DNA from: Limnobacter sp. 130
GTDB taxonomy: Bacteria; Pseudomonadota; Gammaproteobacteria; Burkholderiales; Burkholderiaceae_B
Length of the DNA stretch: 64,000 nt
Direction of reading: 5' to 3'
Assembly (NCBI RefSeq): GCF_902506325.1
Contig: NZ_LR732328.1
Span: 1,733,071 to 1,797,070 of the forward strand
This document shows positions 9,312 through 18,364 of the stretch, piece by piece. Each line of letters opens with the position of its first letter. Position 1 is the first letter of the stretch. The position numbers were made by a program, and so were the translations under genes. Under the pieces are notes generated by a model. It saw only the letters and a program-made list of their open reading frames with translations. It was not told the origin of the DNA and did not search any database.

Positions 9312-9824
9312 ATGCCGTTTGGCCAGGTGAATGTTGTGAGTGAGTCGGAATCAAAACCGCTGGAAGTTTGGGTCGCTGAAGATTCACCTTTTTACCGTTT
9401 GGTGGTCGAAGAGGCGATTGAGGAAATTGCCAAAGTCACTTACCTGTCAATTTCGCTGACAGTATTCGAGCGTTTTGGAGACATACGGGCAGCCTTTGAC
9501 CAGGCCGAACGAGGACTTCGGTCGCTGCCTTCCGCGGTGTTGTCTGACCTTCATTTTCCCGACAATGCGCACGATGATTTGCAAGACATTCTTGTCTTTT
9601 ACAGCAGATATGTCCATGCAGTTCCAGTGTCGTACATGTCATGCAATCTTGAAAGTCTGGAGCTTGCTGAAAGCCTGGCCGAGAATCGTTCGGATGCTTT
9701 GCAGCAAGCCCGGTTCTTGCGCAAGGACACTGCCGAAACAATGACCAATCTGGTCAAAACCATTCATGCCATGGTGTTTGCGCCACGTACGCACCATTCA
9801 AGTCTTGGTGCCACGCTGGCCTGA
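9312..9824 (+). CDS. Single-domain response regulator (lone receiver)
   Basis: 170 residues forming one receiver domain with short tails. VWVAEDSPFYRLVVEEA supplies the acidic pair, Asp79 in AVLSDLHFPD is the expected phospho-acceptor, the Ser/Thr position is covered by PVSYMSC, and FLRKDT supplies the conserved Lys. No DNA-binding or enzymatic domain follows. The ATG at 9312 has no good ribosome-binding site; GTG at 9336, preceded by AGG eight bases upstream, is a realistic alternative that would give residues from about 9 on. It converges on the GAF/PAS gene with 13 bases between stops. Lone receivers act as phosphate sinks, shuttles or protein-binding switches; which applies here is unknown. 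Confidence 0.85.
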   Translation: MPFGQVNVVSESESKPLEVWVAEDSPFYRLVVEEAIEEIAKVTYLSISLTVFERFGDIRAAFDQAERGLRSLPSAVLSDLHFPDNAHDDLQDILVFYSRYVHAVPVSYMSCNLESLELAESLAENRSDALQQARFLRKDTAETMTNLVKTIHAMVFAPRTHHSSLGATLA

Positions 9825-9837
9825 GCTTGTTGATCGA

Positions 9838-12216
9838 TTAGTTCTCAAACACCCGAAATACAATCAGGAAACACGGTGCATTGCGCGCGGTGTCCAAAAA
9901 TGGTGAGATCAGGATGTCGCACGGCATTTTGTGCCCCGGGTTGATCTCGTATTCTGTTTTCACAAGAATTTTCTGACGACTTAAAAACCCGACCAGCAAC
10001 TGACGGTAGTGTCGCGTTGGTATGCGTCCGTGTATCAGGTGATAGGGATTGCGCCCCAACCATTTGTCACGCCCTTGGCCCACAAATGTTTCAAATGCCG
10101 AATTCACGTACAGCAAGCCAAAGGGATCTTTGGTTTTCCGAATGTCGTTGGTCACCATAATGACTTCGCGAATTTGCTCAATCGCGGAATTCAGCATGTA
10201 CAAGTCGCTGCTTTGATTTTTGCGTTTGGTGATGTCTTTTATCAGGATGGTGTAACCCGTACCTGATCTGAAAACACGCAGCGAAATCCAGCGTTTGATG
10301 AATCCCACAAACTGTTCAACAGATTTCGAAAAGCCAACCTGATTGACGTTTTCCAGCAATGCGGCAAACTGGTTTTTGTCCAAGTCCGGGATTAATTCAT
10401 TCAAAGGCATTGCGTGCACAAAAAGTTCTTTGTCTTTTTGCAGCAAGGCTTTCGCATTGCGGTTCACAAAGCTGACATTCAGGCTTGAATCGATTTCAAC
10501 AAGGCCATCGGTAAGGTTGTCGACGATCAGGTTGTAGGTCAGCAGATTTTTTTCCAGACCCTGTTCCATTCGCCGTGTTTCAGAAATATCCACAATCGAA
10601 CCGTATAGTCCCATGGGCACGCCATCGTCACTGATCGAGGGGCGAATCATCATGCGAAACCATTTCTTCTTGTCGTGTTGTCCAAGTGATTCAAATTCAA
10701 GACTGGCGGGTTTGCGGTTGTTGATGCACTCAATAAAAAGCACGGCGATATTTCTGCCAGACAATTTGGAAAGAATAGAACTCAGATGGAAAATGGAATT
10801 CAGTGAGTCTTTGTTCGAGCCAAGTACTTCGCGCAAAATTTCAGTGGTTTTAAGCGATCCACTCTCCAGGTGGTAATACCATCCACCTACCTTGGCGAGG
10901 GTGCCTGTCAGGTTCAACAGGTTTTCATCAAAAATGGATTTTTGGACTGACGATGACTTGTTGATCATCGCAGTAAAGCTGGCGATGACAGACGGCTTTT
11001 TGAATGCGGTGAATCCTTTCTTGGGGCATAGCGCCATGCGAAGCCAAGTGCTGTTTTCATCCTGAAAATTCAGACGCACCCAGGCTTCGGATGGTGTGTT
11101 GCTGCCAAGGCACTGATTCAGGATTTTTGAAAAGGTTTCTTGATCTTCGCCATAAAGCAGATCAATAAAACTTTCCTTTTGTTTTAATTTTGTGAATTCA
11201 TTGTCATCCGCACTGGCCAGCCCGGTGATTAATCCTTGGTGATCCAGCGCAAGGCGACCTTTTACAGTTTCCCTTAAAAAAGATTTGGGAAACTTTTTCA
11301 GATCAAGGTTCGGCTCCATCCGTGGAAGGTTGCCGGGGTCCGCAGCAATCTCGGGGTGAAGCGTTTCCAGGGATGGATCACTGATTTTTTTTACCAAACC
11401 AAACAAGCGTATGTCGTCTGCATTGCCGCTGTCATAAACCTGTTCTTCAAAGCGAACAATGTCGCCGCTGGGCAAGCAGACGCGATAGGTAAATGCGATG
11501 CCGTCGCGTTCCAGTCGCGCTTTCTCAACCATTTTCCGATCTTCTTCAATGGGCAGATTGTTGAACCAGCTGGCTTGCACCACCGGTGTTTGCGACAGGT
11601 TCAACCATTTTTCCATGGACGGCGACAATTCGATCTGTCCGCCATGTGCTGTATTTTTCCAGCTACCCAAACCTTGGTTGTTGTAATTTTGTTGCTGTTT
11701 GGAATTCAATTCGTTTGATTCTTTGGCTTTCAGGGCACGTTCAACGAGGCTGTGTTCAACCAGTTTGGCCAGGGCAATGGCAACAGTTACTTCAGTCTTG
11801 GTCCAGATCCGAGCCGTGTCGTCGAGCAGGCAAAACGTACCGATGTTATTGCCACTCACTGAGCTGATCGGTATGCCCAAATAAGCGCGAATCCAGGGGC
11901 TGCCAAGCACAAGGGGGTTGGTCCTGAACACGGGGTGTTCCAGGCAGTCGTTGATGACATGTGGTTGTTGGTGTTGGATGGTGTGAGAGCAAATGGAAAG
12001 ATCGCGTGGAACTTCTCTGACTTCAAATCCCCGTTTTGCTTTAAACCACAGGCGATCGGAATCAACAAAGGCGATAAAGCAGAATGCGCAATTGAACGCC
12101 GACAAACCGAGGTCCACCAGCGCTTCAAAATACTCTTCTTTTTCCGTGTCCAGAATTTCGAGTTGGTAAAGCTCAGTGAGCCTGACTGTCTCGTTGATTT
12201 CTTTTGGACTGCTCAT
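9838..12216 (-). CDS. GAF and multi-PAS sensory protein without recognisable output domain
   Basis: 792 residues, no membrane segment. An N-terminal GAF domain (about residues 20-160) has the LWFKAKRGFEVREVPRD and SICSHTI pattern seen in GAF domains of PAS/GGDEF proteins. It is followed by a run of PAS-like units, the clearest around 450-560 (ends MGLYGSIVDISETRRMEQ), 570-680 (begins LIVDNLTDGLVEID, ends YTILIKDITKRKNQ) and 685-792 (AIEQIREVIMVTND ... FVGQGRDKWLGRNPYHLIHG). The protein stops at the last PAS fold: no HisKA, GGDEF, EAL, methyl-accepting or DNA-binding domain is visible. The start is the ATG at 12216 rather than the GTG at 12270, which has no support. It probably works through protein contacts within this signalling block. 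Confidence 0.85.
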   Translation of the reverse strand: MSSPKEINETVRLTELYQLEILDTEKEEYFEALVDLGLSAFNCAFCFIAFVDSDRLWFKAKRGFEVREVPRDLSICSHTIQHQQPHVINDCLEHPVFRTNPLVLGSPWIRAYLGIPISSVSGNNIGTFCLLDDTARIWTKTEVTVAIALAKLVEHSLVERALKAKESNELNSKQQQNYNNQGLGSWKNTAHGGQIELSPSMEKWLNLSQTPVVQASWFNNLPIEEDRKMVEKARLERDGIAFTYRVCLPSGDIVRFEEQVYDSGNADDIRLFGLVKKISDPSLETLHPEIAADPGNLPRMEPNLDLKKFPKSFLRETVKGRLALDHQGLITGLASADDNEFTKLKQKESFIDLLYGEDQETFSKILNQCLGSNTPSEAWVRLNFQDENSTWLRMALCPKKGFTAFKKPSVIASFTAMINKSSSVQKSIFDENLLNLTGTLAKVGGWYYHLESGSLKTTEILREVLGSNKDSLNSIFHLSSILSKLSGRNIAVLFIECINNRKPASLEFESLGQHDKKKWFRMMIRPSISDDGVPMGLYGSIVDISETRRMEQGLEKNLLTYNLIVDNLTDGLVEIDSSLNVSFVNRNAKALLQKDKELFVHAMPLNELIPDLDKNQFAALLENVNQVGFSKSVEQFVGFIKRWISLRVFRSGTGYTILIKDITKRKNQSSDLYMLNSAIEQIREVIMVTNDIRKTKDPFGLLYVNSAFETFVGQGRDKWLGRNPYHLIHGRIPTRHYRQLLVGFLSRQKILVKTEYEINPGHKMPCDILISPFLDTARNAPCFLIVFRVFEN

Positions 12217-12334
12217 TATGGAAGTGCTCCATCCCTCTTTTCTCTCGGTAACCACTTTACACTTTGTCACCCGTACGAGGGACTACACTTTTGAACTACC
12301 CAATAAAAAAAGGAGAGTTTCGTGAGTTATTGCC

Positions 12335-12796
12335 CTAGTGAATGCTTAATAGTACCCGCAATTGCTCTACGCGTTTCCGGTTCGCATCCAGGTCGCTATA
12401 ACCTACGCGGGAAGCGGACCGCACATGAAGCAATCCACTGCCTTGGTCGACACGAAATTCAACATCATCCACGAAGCCAAACAGGTCGCTGGTAAATGTG
12501 CTGGCCATGTACTGTTCATTTGAAAAATTCACATCGCCGCCCAGTAGCTCAACAACCTCTTTGACTTTCAGCAATGGTTCGGCACCCATGCCTGGTGTAA
12601 TGGGAAGTGCAGCAATTGCATGGTTATCAGAAGGCGAGCTTTCACTGCTCACGCAGTTTGGTTTGCTTGGGCAGGGCGCCAGCTGCCCATTGGTCAATCC
12701 GGGGGGGCTTCCTGTCTCGGAGTAAAGGCCAAGACCCAGGAACACAACAATCACCAAAGTGACCAACACAATCAAGCTGAGCAATGCTCTTTTCAC
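12335..12796 (-). CDS. DUF1499 family membrane-anchored protein
   Basis: 153 residues. A membrane segment at residues 4-25 is followed by the DUF1499 pattern: CPSKPNCVSSESS near residue 43, a central LLKVKEVVELLGG helix, YMASTFTSDLFGFVDDVEFRVD and the terminal LHVRSASRVGYSDLDANRKRVEQLR. The function of the family is not established; members are small envelope proteins found widely in proteobacteria. It diverges from the DUF2805-like gene across a 66-base region. Confidence 0.9.
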   Translation of the reverse strand: MKRALLSLIVLVTLVIVVFLGLGLYSETGSPPGLTNGQLAPCPSKPNCVSSESSPSDNHAIAALPITPGMGAEPLLKVKEVVELLGGDVNFSNEQYMASTFTSDLFGFVDDVEFRVDQGSGLLHVRSASRVGYSDLDANRKRVEQLRVLLSIH

Positions 12797-12862
12797 GTAA
12801 AAGCCCCTTCTGTCATATACTGATTGTTAAATTTTCTCCAGTTTAGCGGTCAGTGAGATCAG

Positions 12863-13132
12863 ATGTCCAAGCCTTTGCAATTTAAGTTGTCCGAAGAAGA
12901 TGTTTCCCGCATTGTAGAAATGGCATGGGAAGACCGGACGCCATTTGAAGCCATCGAACTGCAATTTGGTTTGAATGAATCGCAAACCATCGAGCTGATG
13001 CGTGCAAACATGAAGGCCAGCAGCTTCAAAATGTGGCGCGAGCGCGTCTCCGGTCGCAAAACCAAGCATTTAAAGTTGCGCGGTTTTGCCGGCACCAAAG
13101 CCTACGCGCCTGGGCACTACAAAATTCGCTAA
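12863..13132 (+). CDS. Small conserved protein, TIGR03643/DUF2805 family
   Basis: 89 residues that match the family pattern over their whole length: LSEEDVSRIVEMAWEDRTPFE, then IELQFGLNESQTIELMRANM, then SFKMWRERVSGRKTKH. The middle reads like a helix-turn-helix, and the C-terminus is strongly basic, so nucleic-acid binding is conceivable, but no function is established. It precedes the 342-residue unknown gene by 39 bases on the same strand and may be co-transcribed with it. Confidence 0.87.
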   Translation: MSKPLQFKLSEEDVSRIVEMAWEDRTPFEAIELQFGLNESQTIELMRANMKASSFKMWRERVSGRKTKHLKLRGFAGTKAYAPGHYKIR

Positions 13133-13171
13133 TTGAGAGGCTGAAAATCAGGTTCAATCGGGAGGCCGTTA

Positions 13172-14200
13172 ATGCCAAAGGATCAGCACAACTCGCCATT
13201 GGCTTCGCGTGGCGGGCAGGAATGGATGCTGTGGTTTGGGCGTGCGTCCCAGCACCTGCCCGATGTGCACCGTGCATTTCAGTTTTTGGAAAGCAGTTGC
13301 GAACTTCTTGATTCGGTCGAAGACGCGGATTTGAAATCCAGGCCACGCAAACTCAAACAACTCATCAACCGATTCGTGGGGCAGGCCCGTTGCCCCTCAG
13401 CGCAATCATGCGAACGTATCGCAGTGCGAACCCAGATTCTCGATGGCTGGTTGCAATCGGAGTTGCAGCGCCACCAAGATCCCAACCTGTTGGTAGAGCT
13501 GGGCGCGCATGGACTTCAGAAATTGCTGACGATCTGTGAGGGGGCCGATGACAAACATGGTTTTCTGCTGAAGGCCGTTCGGGAATTTACCCGTGACTGG
13601 TTGAATATTGTCTCCAGTCGTATAGACAATCCCATAGAGCGTGCGCACTTGGTATATCCCGTTGCCATGTTGGATCAAGCTGGTTTGGTGGACCCCTCGT
13701 GGTGGTGGAAACAAATTGCACTGTGTGACCGGCACACAGTATTGGGCTTGCTAGAGCTTGAAATCAATGAAATGAACGAGATGCAGCCCACCAGCAATGT
13801 CAGCTGGCGTTCTTTCGATAAACGCTGGCGAAGGCTGCGAGTCCGTGCGCTTCTTGAATATCTGGGTGATAAACGCTTGTTGGCCGAACTGCTCAGGAAA
13901 TCGGCGGTAGATGATTTCGAGGCTGTGGTCGCCGTTCGCATGTTGCGCGACGCGGGTCGCTCTCGTGAGGCCATTGTTCAGGCCGAACAGTGGTTGCGTG
14001 CCTTGCCCAGAAGCTCCGTGTTGGCCGAAGCATTGTTCGATCTATATACCAACGACGGATGGGATGAAGAGGCCTTGGCGCTGGCCGTAACCCATTATGG
14101 CTACGACCCCAACCCGGTATGGGTTGAGCGGTTGGGTCGCTTGGTGTCGCCCGCAGCCAAAGCACAGGTCAAGGTCTGGAAAAAACACCAGACCGTGTAG
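13172..14200 (+). CDS. Hypothetical protein, 342 aa, helical with repeat-like C-terminus
   Basis: I do not recognise the N-terminal two thirds. The protein has no signal peptide or membrane segment, is rich in Arg, Trp and Leu, and is predicted all-helical. The C-terminal part (about residues 245-335) has paired-helix units such as LRDAGRSREAIVQAEQWLRA and FDLYTNDGWDEEALALAVTH, spaced like TPR-type repeats. The start ATG at 13172 is preceded by GGGAGG, giving good support. It converges on the MOSC gene with a seven-base gap; the short palindrome GACTTGCT-AA-AGCAAGTC (14202-14219) lies over the junction. A protein-interaction or scaffold role is the only reasonable inference. Confidence 0.75.
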   Translation: MPKDQHNSPLASRGGQEWMLWFGRASQHLPDVHRAFQFLESSCELLDSVEDADLKSRPRKLKQLINRFVGQARCPSAQSCERIAVRTQILDGWLQSELQRHQDPNLLVELGAHGLQKLLTICEGADDKHGFLLKAVREFTRDWLNIVSSRIDNPIERAHLVYPVAMLDQAGLVDPSWWWKQIALCDRHTVLGLLELEINEMNEMQPTSNVSWRSFDKRWRRLRVRALLEYLGDKRLLAELLRKSAVDDFEAVVAVRMLRDAGRSREAIVQAEQWLRALPRSSVLAEALFDLYTNDGWDEEALALAVTHYGYDPNPVWVERLGRLVSPAAKAQVKVWKKHQTV

Positions 14201-14201
14201 C

Positions 14202-14219
14202 GACTTGCTAAAGCAAGTC
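14202..14219. terminator. Palindrome at convergent gene ends
   Basis: GACTTGCT-AA-AGCAAGTC is a perfect 8-bp inverted repeat overlapping the stop of the MOSC gene and just after the stop of the 342-residue gene. Its place fits a shared transcription end, but neither side has a clear T-run, so termination is a weak inference. Confidence 0.35.
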
Positions 14220-14813
14220 CATTTGTCCTTTTCGGGTTTTGAAGCGGAATGATTCGAGTACGGTTTTGCCCTGCGGATTGGCAAAATGTTTCAGCTCAAG
14301 GCCGGCTTGCAAATGCCCCGTTTGAATTACTCGCAAATACCAGCCGCAGTTACCCTGTTGAATCATTTGTTTTGGCGCAGCGCCATAGCCCATGCGGATC
14401 GCAAATTTGTGACAGGGTTCGCGCGGATCCGTCACGCGAAGGCGTACCTCACCCAGCTCAAATTCGTCGCCAATTCGCACGAGTGTTTCATCAAGTCCTT
14501 CCACCACGAGGTTTTCGCCCAAAAAGCCCCAAGGCAAATCAGCGTCCAGATTTTTTTCCTGGCGTCGCGCTTTCCAGAATTCATAATGCCCGGCGGGCAT
14601 CATATACACCGCCTTGTCCATGCCGCCGTGTACCGACAAATTGCACTGCTCATCGCCATGCAATCCCAGCTTTCTGAGTTCGATTGAAGCGGGGTTTTGT
14701 TCGGTGCTTACAGCCTGTTTTTTGATGCCACTGGCCTCGGTTTTAATGTCACCTGAGGCCGTTCGATAAACAAGAGGGGCAACCACGCCCGTGCAAATTG
14801 CAATCAGTTTCAT
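14208..14813 (-). CDS. MOSC domain-containing protein (YiiM-like)
   Basis: 201 residues. MOSC domains bind or carry the molybdenum cofactor and are found in enzymes that reduce N-hydroxylated compounds; YiiM of E. coli is the model. Visible hallmarks are LGLHGDEQ, HGGMDKAVYMMPAGHYEFW, FLGENLVVEG, and PREPCHKFAIRMG, whose Cys is the conserved residue expected to contact the cofactor. The product starts at ATG 14813 (MKLIAICTGVVAPL) rather than at an upstream frame reaching 14873. The ferredoxin/flavin modules of larger fused relatives are absent. Confidence 0.9.
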   Translation of the reverse strand: MKLIAICTGVVAPLVYRTASGDIKTEASGIKKQAVSTEQNPASIELRKLGLHGDEQCNLSVHGGMDKAVYMMPAGHYEFWKARRQEKNLDADLPWGFLGENLVVEGLDETLVRIGDEFELGEVRLRVTDPREPCHKFAIRMGYGAAPKQMIQQGNCGWYLRVIQTGHLQAGLELKHFANPQGKTVLESFRFKTRKGQMDLL

Positions 14814-15071
14814 GAGGCTTCCGTAGTCATTCGGTTTCGCCACTTTACATTGGCTGTGTCGGAAAGCAAACACGGTATGCGATTAGGTGATAATGCCTAT
14901 AGGAAAAACTTATTTCCGTTTGCTTACAACATGTTAAACTCGGGGGCTAAGTTTGCGGATAAGCGACACATCGATCGCCCGTGCGCTTGGTGTCATGTTC
15001 CGGTCACACTGTAGAGCAACGCCAAAGCCCCCGCACAAAAGAATTACATTTGTCTATCTGGAGGTTTTAGC

Positions 15072-16913
15072 ATGAGTGCAGTGCTGTCTATGGTCAGCCA
15101 GACCGTGCCGTCTTACGTCAAGCACAAAAAGCTTGTGGCTTGGGTGCAAGAAATTGCGGCCCTGACCGAGCCCAAGAATATTGTGTGGTGCGACGGTTCA
15201 CAAGAAGAGTACGACCGCCTATGCGCGGAAATGGTTGAAGCGGGAACACTCCGTAAACTCAGCCCTGAAAAGCGTCCGAATTCCTATCTTGCCTGGTCTG
15301 ATCCCTCAGACGTTGCGCGTGTGGAAGACCGTACTTATATCTGCTCTGAAAACAAGGAAGATGCGGGCCCCACCAACAACTGGGAAGAACCCGCCAAAAT
15401 GCGCGCCACATTGAACGGTTTGTTCAAAGGCTCCATGCGCGGTCGCACCCTGTATGTGGTTCCATTTTCAATGGGTCCCTTGGGCAGCCCAATTGCCCAC
15501 ATCGGTGTTGAGTTGTCTGACTCCGCCTATGTGGTCGTGAACATGCGCATGATGACGCGCATGGGCAAAGCCGTGTACGACGTACTTGGCGAAAACGGCG
15601 AGTTCGTGCCTTGTGTACACACCGTGGGCGCCCCGCTGGAAGCCGGTCAGAAAGATGTGTCATGGCCCTGCAACCCAAGCACCAAGTACATTGTTCACTA
15701 TCCTGAAACACGCGAAATTTGGTCGTATGGCTCCGGCTACGGCGGCAACGCACTGTTGGGCAAGAAGTGCCTGGCACTGCGCATTGCTTCCACCATGGGT
15801 CGTGATCAGGGCTGGCTGGCCGAGCACATGCTGATTCTGGGCGTAACAAACCCCGAGGGCAAGAAGTACCACGTGGCCGCCGCTTTCCCGTCTGCCTGCG
15901 GCAAAACAAACTTCGCGATGCTGATTCCACCCGCATCAATGAAGGGTTGGACTGTGACCACCATTGGCGACGACATCGCCTGGATCAAGCCCGATGCCAA
16001 CGGCAAGCTGCGCGCGATTAACCCCGAAGCGGGTTACTTCGGCGTTGCGCCCGGAACCAACACCAAGACCAACTCCAATTGCATGGCTTCCCTGAATGCC
16101 AACGTGATATTTACCAACGTTGCGCTGACAGATGACGGTGACGTGTGGTGGGAAGGTTTGACCAAGGAAGCGCCTGCGCACCTGGTTGACTGGACCGGTC
16201 AGGATTGGACTCCAGATTGTGGTCGCAAGGCTTCACACCCCAATGCCCGTTTCACCGTGGCCGCCGAACAAAACCCGGTGATCGACAACAACTGGGACAA
16301 CCCGGCTGGTGTTGAAATTGACGCGTTCATTTTTGGTGGTCGCCGTTCAACCACAGTGCCATTGGTCACCGAAGCCCGTAACTGGGTTGAAGGCGTTTAC
16401 ATGGCTGCAACCATGGGTTCAGAAACAACTGCTGCCGCATTTGGTCAGCAAGGTGTGGTTCGCCGTGACCCATTCGCCATGTTGCCATTCTGTGGCTACA
16501 ACATGTCCGATTACTTCCAGCACTGGCTCGATTTGGGCAAGAAGTTGGAATCGTCTGGTGCCAAGTTGCCCAGTATTTTCTGTGTGAACTGGTTCCGTAC
16601 CGATGCCGATGGCAAGTTCATCTGGCCTGGTTTTGGCGAAAACATGCGCGTTTTGGCATGGGCGCTTGAGCGTGTGGAAGGCAAGGGCAAGGGTGTTGAT
16701 CATGTGTTTGGCACATCGCCGAGCTATGAAGACATCTCCTGGGACGGTCTTGAGTTCAGCAAAGATCAATTCGAGTCCATTACGGCGATTGATAAAGCGG
16801 CCTGGCTTGAAGAGCTTGACCTGCATGCCGAATTGTTTGAGAAGCTGAAGCACAACCTGCCGGCACAGCTGGAAGAAACCAAAGCACAAATCGCTAGCCG
16901 TTTGGCAGCCTGA
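15072..16913 (+). CDS. pckG: Phosphoenolpyruvate carboxykinase (GTP)
   Basis: Catalyses oxaloacetate + GTP = phosphoenolpyruvate + GDP + CO2, the first committed step of gluconeogenesis. At 613 residues it has the usual length of the GTP-dependent class. The nucleotide loop [15 protein letters not shown] includes the hyper-reactive Cys of this class, followed by TTIGDDIAW for metal binding and [12 protein letters not shown] in the C-terminal domain. The start at 15072 has GGAGG eight bases upstream. A 258-base leader separates it from the divergent MOSC gene and should hold its promoter; a loose TTGGTG...TGTAGA pair with a 17-base gap near 14990 is too weak to call. A strong terminator follows. 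Confidence 0.98.
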   Translation: MSAVLSMVSQTVPSYVKHKKLVAWVQEIAALTEPKNIVWCDGSQEEYDRLCAEMVEAGTLRKLSPEKRPNSYLAWSDPSDVARVEDRTYICSENKEDAGPTNNWEEPAKMRATLNGLFKGSMRGRTLYVVPFSMGPLGSPIAHIGVELSDSAYVVVNMRMMTRMGKAVYDVLGENGEFVPCVHTVGAPLEAGQKDVSWPCNPSTKYIVHYPETREIWSYGSGYGGNALLGKKCLALRIASTMGRDQGWLAEHMLILGVTNPEGKKYHVAAAFPSACGKTNFAMLIPPASMKGWTVTTIGDDIAWIKPDANGKLRAINPEAGYFGVAPGTNTKTNSNCMASLNANVIFTNVALTDDGDVWWEGLTKEAPAHLVDWTGQDWTPDCGRKASHPNARFTVAAEQNPVIDNNWDNPAGVEIDAFIFGGRRSTTVPLVTEARNWVEGVYMAATMGSETTAAAFGQQGVVRRDPFAMLPFCGYNMSDYFQHWLDLGKKLESSGAKLPSIFCVNWFRTDADGKFIWPGFGENMRVLAWALERVEGKGKGVDHVFGTSPSYEDISWDGLEFSKDQFESITAIDKAAWLEELDLHAELFEKLKHNLPAQLEETKAQIASRLAA

Positions 16914-16965
16914 TTTGGCTTACACGTTTTGACTTTTTTCTGATACTCCGGAATTAGTCCTATGG

Positions 16966-16996
16966 CGGGCGCCCACAAGGCGCCCGTTTTCTTTTC
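16966..16996 (+). terminator. Rho-independent terminator after pckG
   Basis: CGGGCGCC-CACAA-GGCGCCCG (16966-16986) is a perfect 8-bp stem with a five-base loop, followed directly by a T-rich run. It ends only 16 bases before the next gene, so that gene may depend on read-through or on a promoter inside this region. Confidence 0.92.
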
Positions 16997-17011
16997 TGCG
17001 GAAATTTTTGC

Positions 17012-17812
17012 ATGTTCGAAAACATCGAATTGTGGGTTTTGGTTGCACTGTGTGCTGCGGCATTTGCGGCGGGCTTGATTGATGCCATGGTGGGTGGGGG
17101 CGGTTTGATCCAGATCCCGGCGCTGTTTGGTTTGCTGCCAAGTCAAGGACATGCAACTTTGTTGGGGACCAATAAAATATCAAGCGTAGTTGGCACCACA
17201 TTTGCCGCTTACAAATACGCCAAGGCCATTCAGGTGCCCTGGAATGCAGTATTGCCAGCCACGGCCATGGCGTTGATCGGTGCCTACTGTGGTGCTTATA
17301 TCGTTACCCAAATTTCGACTGAAGTGTTGCGTTTGATGTTGCCGCTGTTGTTGATTGCAGTGGCCGTATATACCTTTTTGCGCAAAGACTTGGGCAGTGT
17401 TCATGCGCCCAAGCTGGATAAGAATCGAGAACGTTTTTTCGGGGCCTGTGTCGGTTTGAGTATCGGCTTTTATGATGGTTTTTTTGGGCCAGGCACCGGT
17501 TCATTCTTAATGGTTGCCTTTGTGGTGTTCTTTGGCTACGACTTTCTGGCGGCCACGGCCGGAGCGAAGATGGTGAACATTGCCTGCAACCTGGCCTCGC
17601 TGGCATGGTTTGCACCAGCAGGTCATGTCATTGTTGCCTTGGGGTTGTTGATGGCCGTGTTTAACTTGGCGGGTGCGAGGGTAGGGGCTAGTCTGGCGAT
17701 TCGGAAGGGTGCCGGGTTTGTGCGCAAGGCATTGTTGACGGTGGTGTTCCTTTTGATTCTGCGGACCAGCTACGACAGCTACTGGCCGTACGTGAAGGCG
17801 TGGTTGGCCTGA
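17012..17812 (+). CDS. TauE/SafE (TSUP) family membrane permease
   Basis: 266 residues with about eight membrane segments. The family signature appears in two halves: GLIDAMVGGGGLIQIPALF near the N-terminus with the following GTNKISSVVGT, and FYDGFFGPGTGSFLMVAF in the second half. TSUP proteins export or import sulfur-containing or organic anions such as sulfite, sulfoacetate or taurine products; the substrate cannot be told from sequence. It lies just after the pckG terminator with no clear ribosome-binding site, and its stop is one base before the first parS site. Confidence 0.92.
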   Translation: MFENIELWVLVALCAAAFAAGLIDAMVGGGGLIQIPALFGLLPSQGHATLLGTNKISSVVGTTFAAYKYAKAIQVPWNAVLPATAMALIGAYCGAYIVTQISTEVLRLMLPLLLIAVAVYTFLRKDLGSVHAPKLDKNRERFFGACVGLSIGFYDGFFGPGTGSFLMVAFVVFFGYDFLAATAGAKMVNIACNLASLAWFAPAGHVIVALGLLMAVFNLAGARVGASLAIRKGAGFVRKALLTVVFLLILRTSYDSYWPYVKAWLA

Positions 17813-17813
17813 C

Positions 17814-17829
17814 TGTTTCACGTGGAACA
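17814..17829 (+). other. parS centromere site (copy 1)
   Basis: TGTTTCACGTGGAACA matches the conserved 16-bp chromosomal parS sequence, being intermediate between the Bacillus (TGTTTCACGTGAAACA) and Pseudomonas (TGTTCCACGTGGAACA) forms. It is the exact reverse complement of the copy at 18365. parA and parB lie 3-5 kb away, as expected for a ParB loading site near the origin. Confidence 0.92.
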
Positions 17830-17881
17830 CGTCGGTGAGTCGGGCTTGGAAAGATATGCAGGATTTGCTACATGGATGATC

Positions 17882-18061
17882 TGAGGCTTGGGTGCGACGC
17901 CAGCTGGCCTAAGCAAGCCTTCTGATTCCGGCTTGATGCTTCTTGCTTTGGGGCATGCGAAACGCTTAAGCGTCTTCGCATCGATCCCCTGGATCGCCCC
18001 GCGCTGCGAAGCCGCCGGGAAGCCTTGCAAAGCCGGCCAGCCGGGTCGCACCCAAGCCTCA
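17882..18061. repeat. 180-bp hairpin-rich element bounded by a 17-bp inverted repeat
   Basis: The ends are TGAGGCTTGGGTGCGAC (17882-17898) and its perfect reverse complement (18045-18061). A second matching pair, GCTGGCC (17903-17909) and GGCCAGC (18035-18041), extends the stem inward. Inside are a hairpin at 17955-17981 (ATGCGAA-ACGC-TTAA-GCGT-C-TTCGCAT, one bulged base) and another at 17982-17996 (CGATCC-CCT-GGATCG), plus a weak AAGCC/GGCTT pair. The GC content is visibly above the flanks. It could be a structured RNA, a small non-autonomous repeat element or a DNA structure used at the centromere region. I cannot assign a family. Confidence 0.6.
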
Positions 18062-18364
18062 CCTCACGCACAACGCCCGCGTGTCGCCAGTGCGTCACAA
18101 GTCCATTTGCCAGCGCGCTCAGGCTGCAATGCCCTCGCAGCGCCGATCAAGAAAACCTGCCCTTGGTGTTGAATTCACCGTCCGTTCGGCATGGCCGAAA
18201 GCGCAGCCCGCCCGCTGTTTAGTGGGTGCGCTTAGGGCGGTTAATCAATAACAAGGGGGTATTCAGGTTTTCTGGCGAGAGAGGGTGTGCACCTGAGCAA
18301 GCTGAGCGCTTTAACAAAGTGATTGGGTGTTGCGCTGCATCGGGCGTCTCAGTTGTCTGTTTTC

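Noticed and set aside
17868-18222. Open frames on both strands within the parS interval
   Set aside because: They overlap antisense, lack ribosome-binding sites and encode low-complexity Ala/Arg/Pro/Ser-rich peptides that follow from the high-GC inverted repeats.
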